This document shows positions 26,196 through 34,902 of a DNA stretch of 53,305 nt, piece after piece. This stretch comes from Acidimicrobiales bacterium (GTDB lineage: Bacteria; Actinomycetota; Acidimicrobiia; Acidimicrobiales; AC-9). A model generated the notes under the pieces. It saw only the letters and a list, made by a program, of their open reading frames with translations. It ran no database searches and was not told the DNA's origin. How positions within the stretch are numbered: position 1 is the first letter of the stretch; the number at the start of each line of letters is the position of its first letter. The translations under genes were made by a program, and so were the position numbers. The DNA lies in contig DASXCO010000158.1 in assembly GCA_036491125.1 (NCBI GenBank), positions 1 through 53,305 of the forward strand, written 5' to 3'.

Positions 26196-26783
26196 GTGCC
26201 GGAGCGGAGCAGCAGGATCGCGCCTCTGCCGCCAGGGCAGTGGCCCGAGGAGATGGGTGAGGCGATCGCCGCCCTCCGACCGCCCGAGGCGCGCCATCCC
26301 TTTCCTCCACGCCGTGACGACCGGCCCAAGGGCCTGAACGCGCTCGGCACTCTCGCCCGGTACCCGGCGCTGACCCGTGCGTTTCACACCTTGAACGGCC
26401 ACGTGCTCTTCGCCTCGACCCTTTCAGCACGGCAGCGCGAGCTCCTTGTCCTCCGTGTGGCGTGGGTGCGAAGGGCGACGTACGAGTGGGAGCAGCATGT
26501 CGTGCTCGCTGGGGACGCCGGAGTCGACCGGGACGAGATCGCTCGGATCCTCCAGGGTCCGGAGGCACCAGGGTGGTCCCCGCTCGAGCGGGCCATGCTC
26601 GCCGCCGTCGACGAGCTGGTCGCCGACGCCAGGGTGACTGATCCGACGTGGGCGGTGCTCGCCGATGAGCTCGACGAGCACCAGCTGATGGATCTGGTGT
26701 TCACGGTCGGCACGTACGACCTGCTCGCCATGGCATTCCGTTCGTTCGGGGTCGAGCTCGACGAGGACCTCCGGCGAGAATAG
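26196..26783 (+). CDS. Carboxymuconolactone decarboxylase/AhpD-like protein
   Basis: A 195-residue all-helical protein of the CMD/AhpD superfamily. The core segment STLSARQRELLVLRVAWVRRATYEWEQHVVLA matches the family, including Glu and His of the WEQH motif. The two redox Cys of true AhpD are missing, so peroxidase function is unlikely. GTG 26196 has AGAAGGAGGG five bases upstream; a GTG at 26160 would add 12 residues without a ribosome site. It precedes the Rieske oxygenase gene by 65 bases. Members of this subgroup often sit in degradation clusters without a proven reaction. Confidence 0.87.
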   Translation: MPERSSRIAPLPPGQWPEEMGEAIAALRPPEARHPFPPRRDDRPKGLNALGTLARYPALTRAFHTLNGHVLFASTLSARQRELLVLRVAWVRRATYEWEQHVVLAGDAGVDRDEIARILQGPEAPGWSPLERAMLAAVDELVADARVTDPTWAVLADELDEHQLMDLVFTVGTYDLLAMAFRSFGVELDEDLRRE

Positions 26784-26785
26784 GC

Positions 26786-26802
26786 TTCTCATTATTCGAG
26801 AA
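26786..26802. promoter_or_regulatory. Operator-like inverted repeat upstream of Rieske oxygenase
   Basis: TTCTC (26786-26790) and GAGAA (26798-26802) surround ATTATTC just after the preceding stop codon. The right side contains the octamer CGAGAATC (26797-26804), which also occurs in reverse at 26117-26124 in the divergent reductase control region. A possible -10 TATGCT follows at 26810-26815. The shared octamer hints that one regulator, perhaps the TetR at 28565, controls both units. Confidence 0.35.
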
Positions 26803-26848
26803 TCGATGCTATGCTCCAATTGTCCACCTTGACCTGAGGGACTCCCTG

Positions 26849-28141
26849 ATGGCGCACTTCACCAAGCCCCGTGAGGGCAGCTGGACGGAGCATTACGGGC
26901 TCGGCACGGGTCCGGTCTCCTACGAGGACTCGGTTTCACCTGAGCACTACGAGCGCGAGCGCGATGCCATCTTCCGCCGGACCTGGCTGAACGTCGGTCG
27001 CGTGGAGCAGGTCCCCAAGGTCGGGAGCTACTTCACGAAGGAGCTGGACGCGGCGCGTACGTCGATCGTCGTCGTGCGCGACCGAGACAATGAGGTCCGC
27101 GCCTTTCACAACATCTGCCGGCACCGCGGCAACAAGCTGGTCTGGAGCGACTACCCCGGCGAGGAGACGAGCGGCGTCTGCCGGCAGTTCACGTGCAAGT
27201 ACCACGGGTGGCGTTACTCCTTGCAGGGCGAGCTGACCTTCGTGCAGCAGGAGTCAGAGTTCTTCGATCTGGACAGGGCTGATTACGGGCTGGCGGCAGT
27301 CCGGGTCGAGGTATGGGAGGGGTTCATCTTTGTGAACCTCGATACCGACGACACCACGGCGCTGCGCGACTACCTCGGCGAGCTCGGCGAGGGCATCACC
27401 GGCTACCCGTTCCACAAGATGACCCAGGTCCACAAGTTCCGTGCCGAGGTCGGGAGCAACTGGAAGCTCTTCATCGACGCCTTCACCGAGTTCTACCACG
27501 CACCTGTCCTGCACGCGAAGCAGGCCGTTGGCGAAGAATCTCGCAAGATGCAGAGCTACGGCTACGAGGCGCTGGCGTACAAGATCGAGGGGCTTCACGG
27601 GATGGTGTCGTCCTGGGGCGGCATGTCCCCTCCCAAGGACCTGAGCATGGTCAAGCCCATCGAGCGCGTGCTGCACAGCGGGTTGTTCGGGCCGTGGGAT
27701 GCGCCTGACATCGGCTTGGACGAGCTTCCCCCGGGTCTGAACCCCGCACGGCACCAGTCGTGGGGCCTCGACTCGTTCCTGTTCTTCCCGAACTTCATGC
27801 TGCTGATCTGGAAGCCGAACTGGTACCTGACGTACCACTACTGGCCGACCTCGTATAACACCCACATCTTCGAAGGAACGGTGTACTTCGTCCCTCCCAG
27901 AACCGCTCGGGAACGCCTGGCGCAGGAGCTCGCCGCTGTGACGTTCAAGGAGTACAGCCTTCAGGACGGCAACACCCTGGAAGCGACGCAGTCGATGCTC
28001 GAGTCTCGGGTCGTGAGGGAGTTTCCTCTCAATGACCAGGAGATCCTGCTGCGTCATCTTCATACGACAGCGCAGCGGTACGTGGACGAGTATCAGCAGC
28101 GCGGGCGTTCCACGGCCGTCCGGGTCCTGGGCGCGTCCTGA
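26849..28141 (+). CDS. Rieske-type ring-hydroxylating oxygenase, alpha subunit
   Basis: A 430-residue Rieske non-haem iron oxygenase. The 2Fe-2S ligands are C90-x-H92 (NICRHRGN) and C116-x2-H119 (TCKYHGWRY). The mononuclear iron site is in FIDAFTEFYHAPVLH, with bridging D210 and ligands H217 and H222. It inserts oxygen into an aromatic or alicyclic substrate, using electrons from the ferredoxin reductase encoded nearby. No beta-subunit gene is seen, so it is probably an alpha-only enzyme like KshA or related demethylases. GAGGGA precedes the ATG. The next gene, 14 bases on, encodes a small protein likely to be co-expressed. Confidence 0.93.
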   Translation: MAHFTKPREGSWTEHYGLGTGPVSYEDSVSPEHYERERDAIFRRTWLNVGRVEQVPKVGSYFTKELDAARTSIVVVRDRDNEVRAFHNICRHRGNKLVWSDYPGEETSGVCRQFTCKYHGWRYSLQGELTFVQQESEFFDLDRADYGLAAVRVEVWEGFIFVNLDTDDTTALRDYLGELGEGITGYPFHKMTQVHKFRAEVGSNWKLFIDAFTEFYHAPVLHAKQAVGEESRKMQSYGYEALAYKIEGLHGMVSSWGGMSPPKDLSMVKPIERVLHSGLFGPWDAPDIGLDELPPGLNPARHQSWGLDSFLFFPNFMLLIWKPNWYLTYHYWPTSYNTHIFEGTVYFVPPRTARERLAQELAAVTFKEYSLQDGNTLEATQSMLESRVVREFPLNDQEILLRHLHTTAQRYVDEYQQRGRSTAVRVLGAS

Positions 28142-28155
28142 GGGAGGAGCGCGAC

Positions 28156-28482
28156 ATGCCGACCCTGCCCAGCGAATTCGCCGACCTCGGGGCCTTCGCC
28201 GACTGGGCTCTCCCGACCGAGCGGGGGCGCTACGCCAAGCGTCTCTGCAGCACGATGGACGAGCTCCAAGCCTTCTACGACGCAGCATTCCCCCGGCTCG
28301 AGGCTGCGGCGTCGTACCTCGAGCAGTTTGACCTGAACGCGCTGCCAGAGGACGCCAAACGGCTGCTCTGGTTGTTCTGCGCGCTCGTGACCGCCTCGTT
28401 TCCGGTGGAGGTCTGGCGTCAGGCCAGAGTGCCTGACAGTGGTGCTTCCAGCTTCGACGCCGTCGTCGAGCCCTCCATCTGA
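28156..28482 (+). CDS. Small hypothetical protein downstream of Rieske oxygenase
   Basis: A 108-residue, mostly helical, acidic protein (MPTLPSEFADLGAFADWALPT...). I do not recognise its fold. It has no signal peptide, no membrane segment and no metal-ligand cluster. A strong GAGGGAGGAG lies just upstream of the ATG, and the 14-base gap indicates co-translation with the oxygenase. Position suggests an assembly factor or small partner of the oxygenase, but nothing in the sequence shows this. Confidence 0.75.
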   Translation: MPTLPSEFADLGAFADWALPTERGRYAKRLCSTMDELQAFYDAAFPRLEAAASYLEQFDLNALPEDAKRLLWLFCALVTASFPVEVWRQARVPDSGASSFDAVVEPSI

Positions 28483-28564
28483 GTGGTCCTCGGGCCAGCG
28501 AGGGAACTGGTGCTCTCCTGGCTCGATACGGACCTTTCCTTATTCATGCAGTAGAATTCGCGGT

Positions 28565-29266
28565 ATGCCGATGAACGAACCTGCCGCCGACTCCCCGGCC
28601 GTGAGCTGGCGCGAGCAGGCCGTGGCGCGGTCGCTCGACTCCGCCCGGACGCGGGCCGAGAACCGCGTCCAGCGCTTCATCGACGCGGCGCTCGAGCTCA
28701 TGAACGACAGTCCGTCCGGCAAGGACTTCACCGTCCAGGACATCCTTGCGACCTCCGGCCAGTCACTGCGGGCCTTCTACCAGTACTTCGGCGGAAAGCA
28801 GGAGTTGCTCCTGGCGGTCTTCGAGGAGTCGGTTCGATCGACCGCCGAGAGCCTCCGGGAACGGATCGGGGACGAACCGAGCGCGCTCGAGCGTCTTCAT
28901 CGGTTCGTGGTCGAGTATTACTGGCTGTGCCATCCGACGGCCAAGAAGACGGGAAAGAAGAAGAGGTCGCTCGCGCTCGCCGAGTTCGCTCAGCAGTTGA
29001 TGACCACGCGGCCGATGGAGGCTACCCGGGTGTACGCGCCCGTCGTGTCGCTGTTCGAGGACGTCCTCGAGGATGCAGTTGCTGCCGGCGTGGTCCGTGT
29101 CGAGCTCTCTCGGCGGCGGGTCGCCGGTGTCATCCTCGAGGCGATCATGTTCAACGCCTTCTCGACGACGATCAGCGGGTCCTCCGCTGAACAGGATGGC
29201 GGCGATCCGGCCGAGGAGCTCTGGGACATGGTCCTTCACGGCATCGGGAGCGGCTCGTCAGACTGA
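28565..29266 (+). CDS. TetR-family transcriptional regulator
   Basis: A 233-residue TetR-like repressor. The N-terminal HTH lies at about 35-75 (FIDAALELMNDSPSGKDFTVQDILATSGQ, then LRAFYQYFGGKQELLLAVFEE), and the rest is a ligand-binding helical domain. The ATG at 28565 is followed by a second ATG two codons on; the upstream part of the frame is not conserved. It lies 82 bases after the small protein gene, in a region containing TTATTC and GAATTC segments that could be its own operator. It is the most likely regulator of the Rieske/reductase genes, by position only. Confidence 0.88.
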   Translation: MPMNEPAADSPAVSWREQAVARSLDSARTRAENRVQRFIDAALELMNDSPSGKDFTVQDILATSGQSLRAFYQYFGGKQELLLAVFEESVRSTAESLRERIGDEPSALERLHRFVVEYYWLCHPTAKKTGKKKRSLALAEFAQQLMTTRPMEATRVYAPVVSLFEDVLEDAVAAGVVRVELSRRRVAGVILEAIMFNAFSTTISGSSAEQDGGDPAEELWDMVLHGIGSGSSD

Positions 29267-30759
29267 CACGTCGCGACGGCAGACAGCCGGAGGCGGCGGG
29301 GGCCGCAGCGGTAGCATCGGTGGTTGCCGTGATTCTTCTCGCATCCTGTACGACGGGTGCGTCCCCACGATCAGGAGGTGCCGCACTGACTGGTGCCCGG
29401 CCCCGTGGGCCGGCCGCGAGCCTTGTGGGTCCCGTCACGGCCGGCCACATCATCGAGCCGACGTCTCCGGTCGCGGTCGACCTGGCGGTCAATGGTTACG
29501 CCGAACAGGAGTTTTTCGCCTCTGGAACCGCCACGGCGTATCAGCCGTCGAAGCCCCTTCAGAGTGACGGCAAGTGGAGTGTCAAGGCTCAGTCGTCTGC
29601 CCCCTACCGGACCCGCATCGTGGTGCGCCGTCCCCAAGATCCGAGCCGTTTCAACGGGACGGTGCTCGTCGAATGGCTCAATGTCTCCGGGGGAGTAGAG
29701 GCGGACGCCGATTGGGCCTATCTCAACCCGGAGATCGTTCGTGCCGGCTATGCCTACGTCGGCGTATCGGCGCAGGCCTTCGGAGTGAACGGCGGTCACG
29801 CGCTGCTTGGCGCGCCGGGCGTTGCCCCGAGCGGGGGTCTCGTCGGCGCCGAACCAGCCCGATACGCAACGCTCACCCACCCAGGCGACCAGTACGCCTA
29901 CGACATGTTCTCCCAGATCGGACGGGCCCTTCGTGGCTCGGCGCAACCATCCGCACTCGGCTCGCTGCGTCCTGGGCGGGTCGTCGGCATTGGAGAGTCT
30001 CAATCGGCCTTCTTCTTGACGACCTACATCGATGCCCTACAGCCGATGCAGCATGTCTACGACGGGTTCTTCGTGCACAGTCGTGGGGGAAGCGGTGCGG
30101 CGCTGTCGGGCCAGCCGCTGGGCTCCAGCGCTGTCCCGATGGGGCTGAAGATCCGGGAGGACCTGGGCGTGCCCGTCTTCATGTTCGAGACCGAGACTGA
30201 CGTTGGGCCCCTCCTCGACTACGGGCCCGCCCGCCAGCCTGACACTGACCGGATCCGGACCTGGGAGGTAGCCGGCACCGCGCACGCCGACGCCTACTTG
30301 GTGGGTGGTTATGCGGGCGCTTTGGGATGCAACTTCACGATCAACGAAGGTCCACAGCACAACGTGGTCCAGGCTGCGCTCCACGCCATGAACGACTGGA
30401 TGGTGCACGGAACGTCTCCGCCAAGGGCCGCCCGCTTGCAACTCTCGACCACCGCTCCACCGGTGATCGCTCGAGACAGCCTGGGCAACGCCATCGGAGG
30501 AGTTCGCACCCCAGCGGTCGACGTGCCCGTGGCGGCGCTCAGCGGCATTGCTCCGGCTGGGGCCAGCACCCTGTGCTCGCTGTTCGGATCGACGATGCCG
30601 TTTGACGGCAGCACCTTGATGCGTCTGTATCACGACAAGAGCGGGTACCTCAGCTCCTACGAGGCCAGCTTGGGCAAGGCGATCGCTGGCGGGTTCCTCC
30701 TCAGCGCCGACCGGACCGCTTTGTTGCAACAAGCGAGCGGTGTCCAGTTCTCTACGTGA
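29263..30759 (+). CDS. Lipoprotein alpha/beta-hydrolase domain protein (start uncertain)
   Basis: A secreted protein of the alpha/beta-hydrolase-domain family seen in actinobacteria. The nucleophile region is probably GIGESQSAFFLTTY, with a late His in AGTAHADAY. A lipobox LASC follows a hydrophobic stretch (AAAVASVVAVILLASC), marking a lipoprotein. The nearest standard start, GTG 29320, would leave only nine residues before the Cys and cut the signal peptide. The frame stays open upstream to a CTG at 29263 that overlaps the TetR stop (CTGA) and would give a proper basic N region (TRRDGR). I list that extent, with GTG 29320 as the alternative. It probably cleaves an ester or lactone outside the membrane. 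Confidence 0.75.
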   Translation: MTRRDGRQPEAAGAAAVASVVAVILLASCTTGASPRSGGAALTGARPRGPAASLVGPVTAGHIIEPTSPVAVDLAVNGYAEQEFFASGTATAYQPSKPLQSDGKWSVKAQSSAPYRTRIVVRRPQDPSRFNGTVLVEWLNVSGGVEADADWAYLNPEIVRAGYAYVGVSAQAFGVNGGHALLGAPGVAPSGGLVGAEPARYATLTHPGDQYAYDMFSQIGRALRGSAQPSALGSLRPGRVVGIGESQSAFFLTTYIDALQPMQHVYDGFFVHSRGGSGAALSGQPLGSSAVPMGLKIREDLGVPVFMFETETDVGPLLDYGPARQPDTDRIRTWEVAGTAHADAYLVGGYAGALGCNFTINEGPQHNVVQAALHAMNDWMVHGTSPPRAARLQLSTTAPPVIARDSLGNAIGGVRTPAVDVPVAALSGIAPAGASTLCSLFGSTMPFDGSTLMRLYHDKSGYLSSYEASLGKAIAGGFLLSADRTALLQQASGVQFST

Positions 30760-30828
30760 GACGGTGGTGAACCGCTCGCACGTCGACCACCCGCTCGGAC
30801 CGAGCTCGACGCGACCCGGGGCGCTGCC

Positions 30829-30845
30829 CTCCGAGTCCGTCGGAG
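30829..30845 (+). terminator. Possible terminator hairpin after lipoprotein hydrolase
   Basis: CTCCGA and TCGGAG form a 6-base stem with the loop GTCCG, about 70 bases after the stop codon. No T-run follows, so termination would be of the weak, actinobacterial kind. Confidence 0.3.
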
Positions 30846-31028
30846 AGTAGAGTACTGAGTGGTACAAGATAGAGTAGGCTGAACGCAGGAAGAGCAAGAA
30901 CGATGCTATCTTCCCGCAAGAACGCAATACCCACCACGTGGGAACTCGGAGTCAGCTCATCGGACATCCTCCCCTCGGCATCGGTGCTGATCGGGGAGAG
31001 GGGGACTGAGGATCGATGGCGACATGCA

Positions 31029-31041
31029 TGACCTGAGGTCA
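31029..31041. promoter_or_regulatory. 13-base palindrome TGACCTGAGGTCA upstream of Liv operon C
   Basis: Perfect 6-base arms TGACCT and AGGTCA share a single central base, about 86 bases before the first permease gene. Short-spacer palindromes of this kind are typical of GntR- or Lrp-like sites. No regulator gene is adjacent. Confidence 0.4.
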
Positions 31042-31126
31042 GCTTCGCGGATGTGGAGTGGGGCTTCGGGGGGGCATTCCGACAAATGGTGCGCGTCGCT
31101 GACGGGTTGGCGCAGAGGATGACGGG

Positions 31127-33172
31127 ATGCTCGAGTACGTCCTAGTCGGGCTGGCGCTTGGATCGATCTATGCGATCGCGTCGGCCGGGCTGGTGGTTAC
31201 GTACGCGTCGTCAGGGGTCCTGAACCTCGCCTTCGGATCGATGGCCTATGTGGTGGCCCGGTTCTACTACTTCCTCAACTCCCAGCACGGGTGGCCCACC
31301 GTGACGGCGGGGTTGGTGTCTCTCCTGATCGTGGCGCCGCTCATGGGCGTGGTCCTCTACGCCGTTCTCTTCCGTTTCATCCGGGGTCAGTCAACCTTGA
31401 TAAAGCTGGTCACCACGATCGGGCTCTCCGTGGCGCTGCCACCGATTGCAGACCTCACTCTCGGGACCCAATCCATCACGTCGGCGCCGGGCCTCGCCTT
31501 GGCCAGCGACCGCCCGTTTCATCTCCTGGGCGCCCCCATCACGACGGACCAGATCATCACCTATGGGTTCTTGCTCTTCGTCGTGGTGGCAGGCATCGCT
31601 GTGTTGCGGTTGACCGATGTGGGTCTGCGGGTTCGTGCAACCGTCGACTCAGAAGCGATGGCGTCGCTCTCGGGGACCAACCCTCGGCGGGTCGCCCTCG
31701 GGGTGTGGGCGGTCAGCGCGACGCTGGCGGGCTTGGCGGGGATCCTCGTAGCCCCCACCAACGGCTTGACGACCACCGGGATGACGGCGTTGATGGCGGC
31801 GGCGTTCGCAGCCGTGGTCGCTGCCCGCTTTCGCTCCCTCTCTGTTGCGGTCGGCGTCTCGCTCGCCATGGGAGTGGTGACCGACGTGATCCTGAAGCAG
31901 CTCCCGCAGGGCAGCTCACTCACGGCGGCGATCATTCCGAGCATCCCATTTGGGTTCATCCTGCTGTTCTTGATCTTCTACATCGTGAGGTCCGGCGCGG
32001 TGGATGAGGACGTGGGCACCGGAGGTCCCCTGGATCATGCCGTTCGACCCGCCAACGAGGCTCTGGCCAATGTGGGCAGAGCGGTTGCGAGCGGACGCGG
32101 CAGGGGTGTCGCGCTCGGCGCGGTCCCGCTGGTGGTGGTGGCGCTGTTGCCGTTCGTGTTCCAAGGTTCTGCCTACTGGCTGGGGTTGGTGGCACTGGGT
32201 CTCTGCTATGCGATCACCTTCCTCACATTCACGCTGGTGACCGGAGAGGGAGGGATGCTGTGGCTCTCGCAGATCATCTTCGCCGGCGCTGGCGCATTGG
32301 GCGCGGCGCAATTCGTCTCCGTGTGGCACGTGCCGGTGCTCTTGGCGCTCGTCCTCGGTGGGTTGATCGCGGCCGTCGTGGGGGCCATCATCGGCTTGCT
32401 CACCATCCGCCTCGGTGACCTGTATGTGGCCCTGGTCACCTTGACCTTCGGGCTCCTGGCCGAGACGCTCGTCTTTTCCCGCGGCCGGTTCCTGCAGGGT
32501 GGTATCGGGGTCGTGTTCAACCGCCCGGGCTTCGCCAGTGATGACCTGACCTTCGCGTACCTGGCACTCGCCGTCTTCGCCGTCTTCGCCGTGCTCACCT
32601 TGAACCTGCGCCGCTCGACCAGCGGGCTGGCCTTACGGGCTGTGCGGGACAGCAAGTCCGCGTCGCGGACCTCTGGCCTGAGCGTGCTCCAGGTGAAAGT
32701 CATCGTCGGGGCGGTGGCGGCATTCGTGGCCGCGGTCGGAGGTGGCTTCATCGCGATGTACGGCGGGGTCGCCCAGCCTGGGTCCTTTGCCACGTTCACG
32801 GGGCTGGTCTGGCTCGCGGTCGTGGTGACAATGGGTGTTCGGTCCATCACCGCGGCGGCGCTGAGCGGGCTGGCGTTTGCGTTGCTCCCCGGCGTGTTCC
32901 AGACCTACGTTCCGAGCCGCTGGGGGGAGGTGCCTGCGCTTCTCTTCGGGTTGGGTGCGGTCATGGTCGCACGACATCCCGAAGGCGTGGTCCTCCACAA
33001 CGGGAGACAGTTGCGTCTGCTGTTGTCGCGGCTCGGGTCGCGGGCGAGGTCGCCAGAGGTGAGTCGCTCGGCGGCGGGCGGCACGATCCTGGTCGGTGAC
33101 TCGGATGGCAGCCTCGCCCAGACCGGGGTGGCGCCCGACGGATCCGGCACGAGCGCGGGGGCACCACGATGA
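31127..33172 (+). CDS. LivH-LivM fused permease of Liv operon C
   Basis: A 681-residue double permease. A LivH-like half (about 1-290, with ASAGLVVTYASSGVLNLAFGSMAYV) is followed by a loop of about 35 residues and a LivM-like half (about 325-640, with EGGMLWLSQIIFAGAGALGAAQ and GLALRAVRDSKSASRTSGLS). Each half is built from hydrophobic helices as in the HAAT family. The C-terminal 40 residues are hydrophilic and face the cytoplasm. The stop overlaps the start of the ATPase gene (ATGA). It should form the channel for the ligand bound by the lipoprotein encoded at 34903. The ligand is unknown. Confidence 0.93.
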   Translation: MLEYVLVGLALGSIYAIASAGLVVTYASSGVLNLAFGSMAYVVARFYYFLNSQHGWPTVTAGLVSLLIVAPLMGVVLYAVLFRFIRGQSTLIKLVTTIGLSVALPPIADLTLGTQSITSAPGLALASDRPFHLLGAPITTDQIITYGFLLFVVVAGIAVLRLTDVGLRVRATVDSEAMASLSGTNPRRVALGVWAVSATLAGLAGILVAPTNGLTTTGMTALMAAAFAAVVAARFRSLSVAVGVSLAMGVVTDVILKQLPQGSSLTAAIIPSIPFGFILLFLIFYIVRSGAVDEDVGTGGPLDHAVRPANEALANVGRAVASGRGRGVALGAVPLVVVALLPFVFQGSAYWLGLVALGLCYAITFLTFTLVTGEGGMLWLSQIIFAGAGALGAAQFVSVWHVPVLLALVLGGLIAAVVGAIIGLLTIRLGDLYVALVTLTFGLLAETLVFSRGRFLQGGIGVVFNRPGFASDDLTFAYLALAVFAVFAVLTLNLRRSTSGLALRAVRDSKSASRTSGLSVLQVKVIVGAVAAFVAAVGGGFIAMYGGVAQPGSFATFTGLVWLAVVVTMGVRSITAAALSGLAFALLPGVFQTYVPSRWGEVPALLFGLGAVMVARHPEGVVLHNGRQLRLLLSRLGSRARSPEVSRSAAGGTILVGDSDGSLAQTGVAPDGSGTSAGAPR

Positions 33173-34830
33173 TAGGTGGTCCCGGAAATGGAGCGATGGA
33201 GGGCCCCAGCTCCATGTCAGGACGAGGGTCGCAGGGCCAACCACGCCTGGCCTGCGTCGGGATCACCGTGCGCTTTGGCGGTCTCGCCGCAGTGAGCAAT
33301 GTCGACCTGGCCGTGCCACCGGCGGCGATCGTGGGATTGGTCGGGCCGAACGGTGCGGGGAAGAGCACCCTGTTCGCAGTGCTCTCGGGTTTGCTGCAAC
33401 CAACACGGGGCACGGTGCTGCTGGACGGCAGGGACGTCACCGGCAGCCGGCCCCAGCTGCGCGCCTTTCGGGGATTGGCTCGCACCTTCCAGCATCCCGA
33501 GCTGTTCACCGACCTGACGGTGCGTGAACATCTGGTGATCGCCTATCGGGCCAAGCACGCCAGAGGCCGGATCTGGTCAGACCTGCTCACCATGGGGAGC
33601 CTGCGTCCGGCCGAGCCGGACGAGCAGAGCTGCGTCGACGAGTTGATCGGGATGCTCGGCTTGGCCTCAGTCGCCGACCTCCCTGCGCTCGGCTTGCCCC
33701 TCGGGTTGGCTCGGATGCTCGAGTTGGGCCGGGCCTTGGCCTCGTCGCCGACGGTGGTGCTCCTGGATGAGCCCTCCGCGGGCCTCGACTCCTCCGAGAC
33801 CGAGCAGTTCGAGGCCACGCTACGAGAGGTCAGTCGCCAGCGGGCCATCGCGGTGCTGCTCGTGGAGCACGACGTCGAGCTGGTGATGCGTCTGTGCAGC
33901 ACCGTGCATGTCCTCGACTTCGGCGTGTCGATCGCCAGCGGCTCACCCGAGTCGGTCAGCGCCAACCCAGCCGTTCGGGCTGCGTATCTGGGTGAGGAGC
34001 TCTCAGATGGTGAGGCCCAGGAGGGCACCGACGGGGCGGCCTCCGCCGGCGCCGTGCGCTCGGCCCCCACGACGGGTAGCTCCACGGAGACCTCCGATGG
34101 CGTTCAGCCGTCGTCGCTTCTCACCGTCGAGGGCCTCTCGGTGCGATACGGGGAGGCCAGCGGTCTCTCTGGGGTGTCGTTCAGTGTCGGAGGGGGCAAG
34201 GCGCTTGCCGTCTTGGGCGCCAACGGTGCGGGAAAGAGCAGCCTGGCCCGTGCCGTCTCCGGACTGGTTCGTCCGTCCGGCGGACGGATCGTCCTCGCTG
34301 GTGAGGAGATAGGTGGTTGGACGCCTGATCGCATCCGCCGTGCCGGACTGGTGTACCTGCCGGAGAGCCGAGGCGTGTTCCGGAGCCTGACGGTGATGGA
34401 GAACCTTCGGATGGCCGCTGCCCTCGAGGGCCGCCGAGCGCGCCGAGAGGCGGTCGATCGCGCCTTGGAGATGTTTCCTGCGCTGGCGGCCCGCCGGCGT
34501 CAGCCGGCCTGTCTTCTCTCCGGGGGCGAGCAGCAGATGCTGTCCTTGGCCCGGGCCTTGGCTGCCTTCCCGCGGGTGCTGATCGCCGACGAGATGTCCC
34601 TCGGCCTGGCTCCCAAGATGGTCGACCTCGTCTTCGACGGTCTGGCGCGAGCCAGACAGGCAGGCGTGACGCTGATCATGATCGAGCAGTACGTCCATCG
34701 TGCACTGGCATTCGCCGACGATTGCCTGGTGCTCCAGCGTGGCGAACTGGCGTGGAACGGACCAGCCAGCGCGGCGCACGGCGAGGTGCTCCGTCACTAT
34801 CTGGGCGACACCCTCATGACGGCCGGCTGA
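33169..34830 (+). CDS. LivG-LivF fused ATPase of Liv operon C
   Basis: A 553-residue tandem ABC ATPase powering the fused permease. The first domain (about 25-265, LivG-like) has Walker A GPNGAGKST near 59, a degenerate signature LPLGLAR where LSxGxxR is expected, and LLDEPSAGLD. The second (about 315-550, LivF-like) has Walker A GANGAGKSS near 350, a canonical LLSGGEQQM and a Walker B region IADEMSLGLAP. A Ser/Thr/Gly-rich linker (about 275-312) joins them. The ATG overlaps the permease stop. The nearby internal ATG codons at 33196 and 33214 are alternatives. Pairing one canonical and one degenerate signature suggests unequal ATP sites. Confidence 0.93.
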   Translation: MIGGPGNGAMEGPSSMSGRGSQGQPRLACVGITVRFGGLAAVSNVDLAVPPAAIVGLVGPNGAGKSTLFAVLSGLLQPTRGTVLLDGRDVTGSRPQLRAFRGLARTFQHPELFTDLTVREHLVIAYRAKHARGRIWSDLLTMGSLRPAEPDEQSCVDELIGMLGLASVADLPALGLPLGLARMLELGRALASSPTVVLLDEPSAGLDSSETEQFEATLREVSRQRAIAVLLVEHDVELVMRLCSTVHVLDFGVSIASGSPESVSANPAVRAAYLGEELSDGEAQEGTDGAASAGAVRSAPTTGSSTETSDGVQPSSLLTVEGLSVRYGEASGLSGVSFSVGGGKALAVLGANGAGKSSLARAVSGLVRPSGGRIVLAGEEIGGWTPDRIRRAGLVYLPESRGVFRSLTVMENLRMAAALEGRRARREAVDRALEMFPALAARRRQPACLLSGGEQQMLSLARALAAFPRVLIADEMSLGLAPKMVDLVFDGLARARQAGVTLIMIEQYVHRALAFADDCLVLQRGELAWNGPASAAHGEVLRHYLGDTLMTAG

Positions 34831-34902
34831 ACGGAGAAGGGTGGCGGCACTCAATCAGCTGAGCCGAGGACCCTGTCAGCGACTGACGAGTGGAGAGAGA
34901 AT

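Larger units (their letters stand above)
30760..31126. other. Intergenic region before Liv operon C
   Basis: These 367 bases hold no convincing gene; a 71-codon minus-strand frame at 30752-30967 lacks coding character. I see a hairpin at 30829-30845, a short palindrome CCCAC-CAC-GTGGG at 30930-30942, and the 13-base palindrome at 31029-31041. The local base composition is less GC-rich than the flanking genes, as expected for promoter DNA. Confidence 0.5.

Noticed and set aside
30752-30967. 71-codon minus-strand frame in the gap before Liv operon C
   Set aside because: No ribosome site, no recognisable family and overlap with the end of the lipoprotein hydrolase gene. Probably chance.
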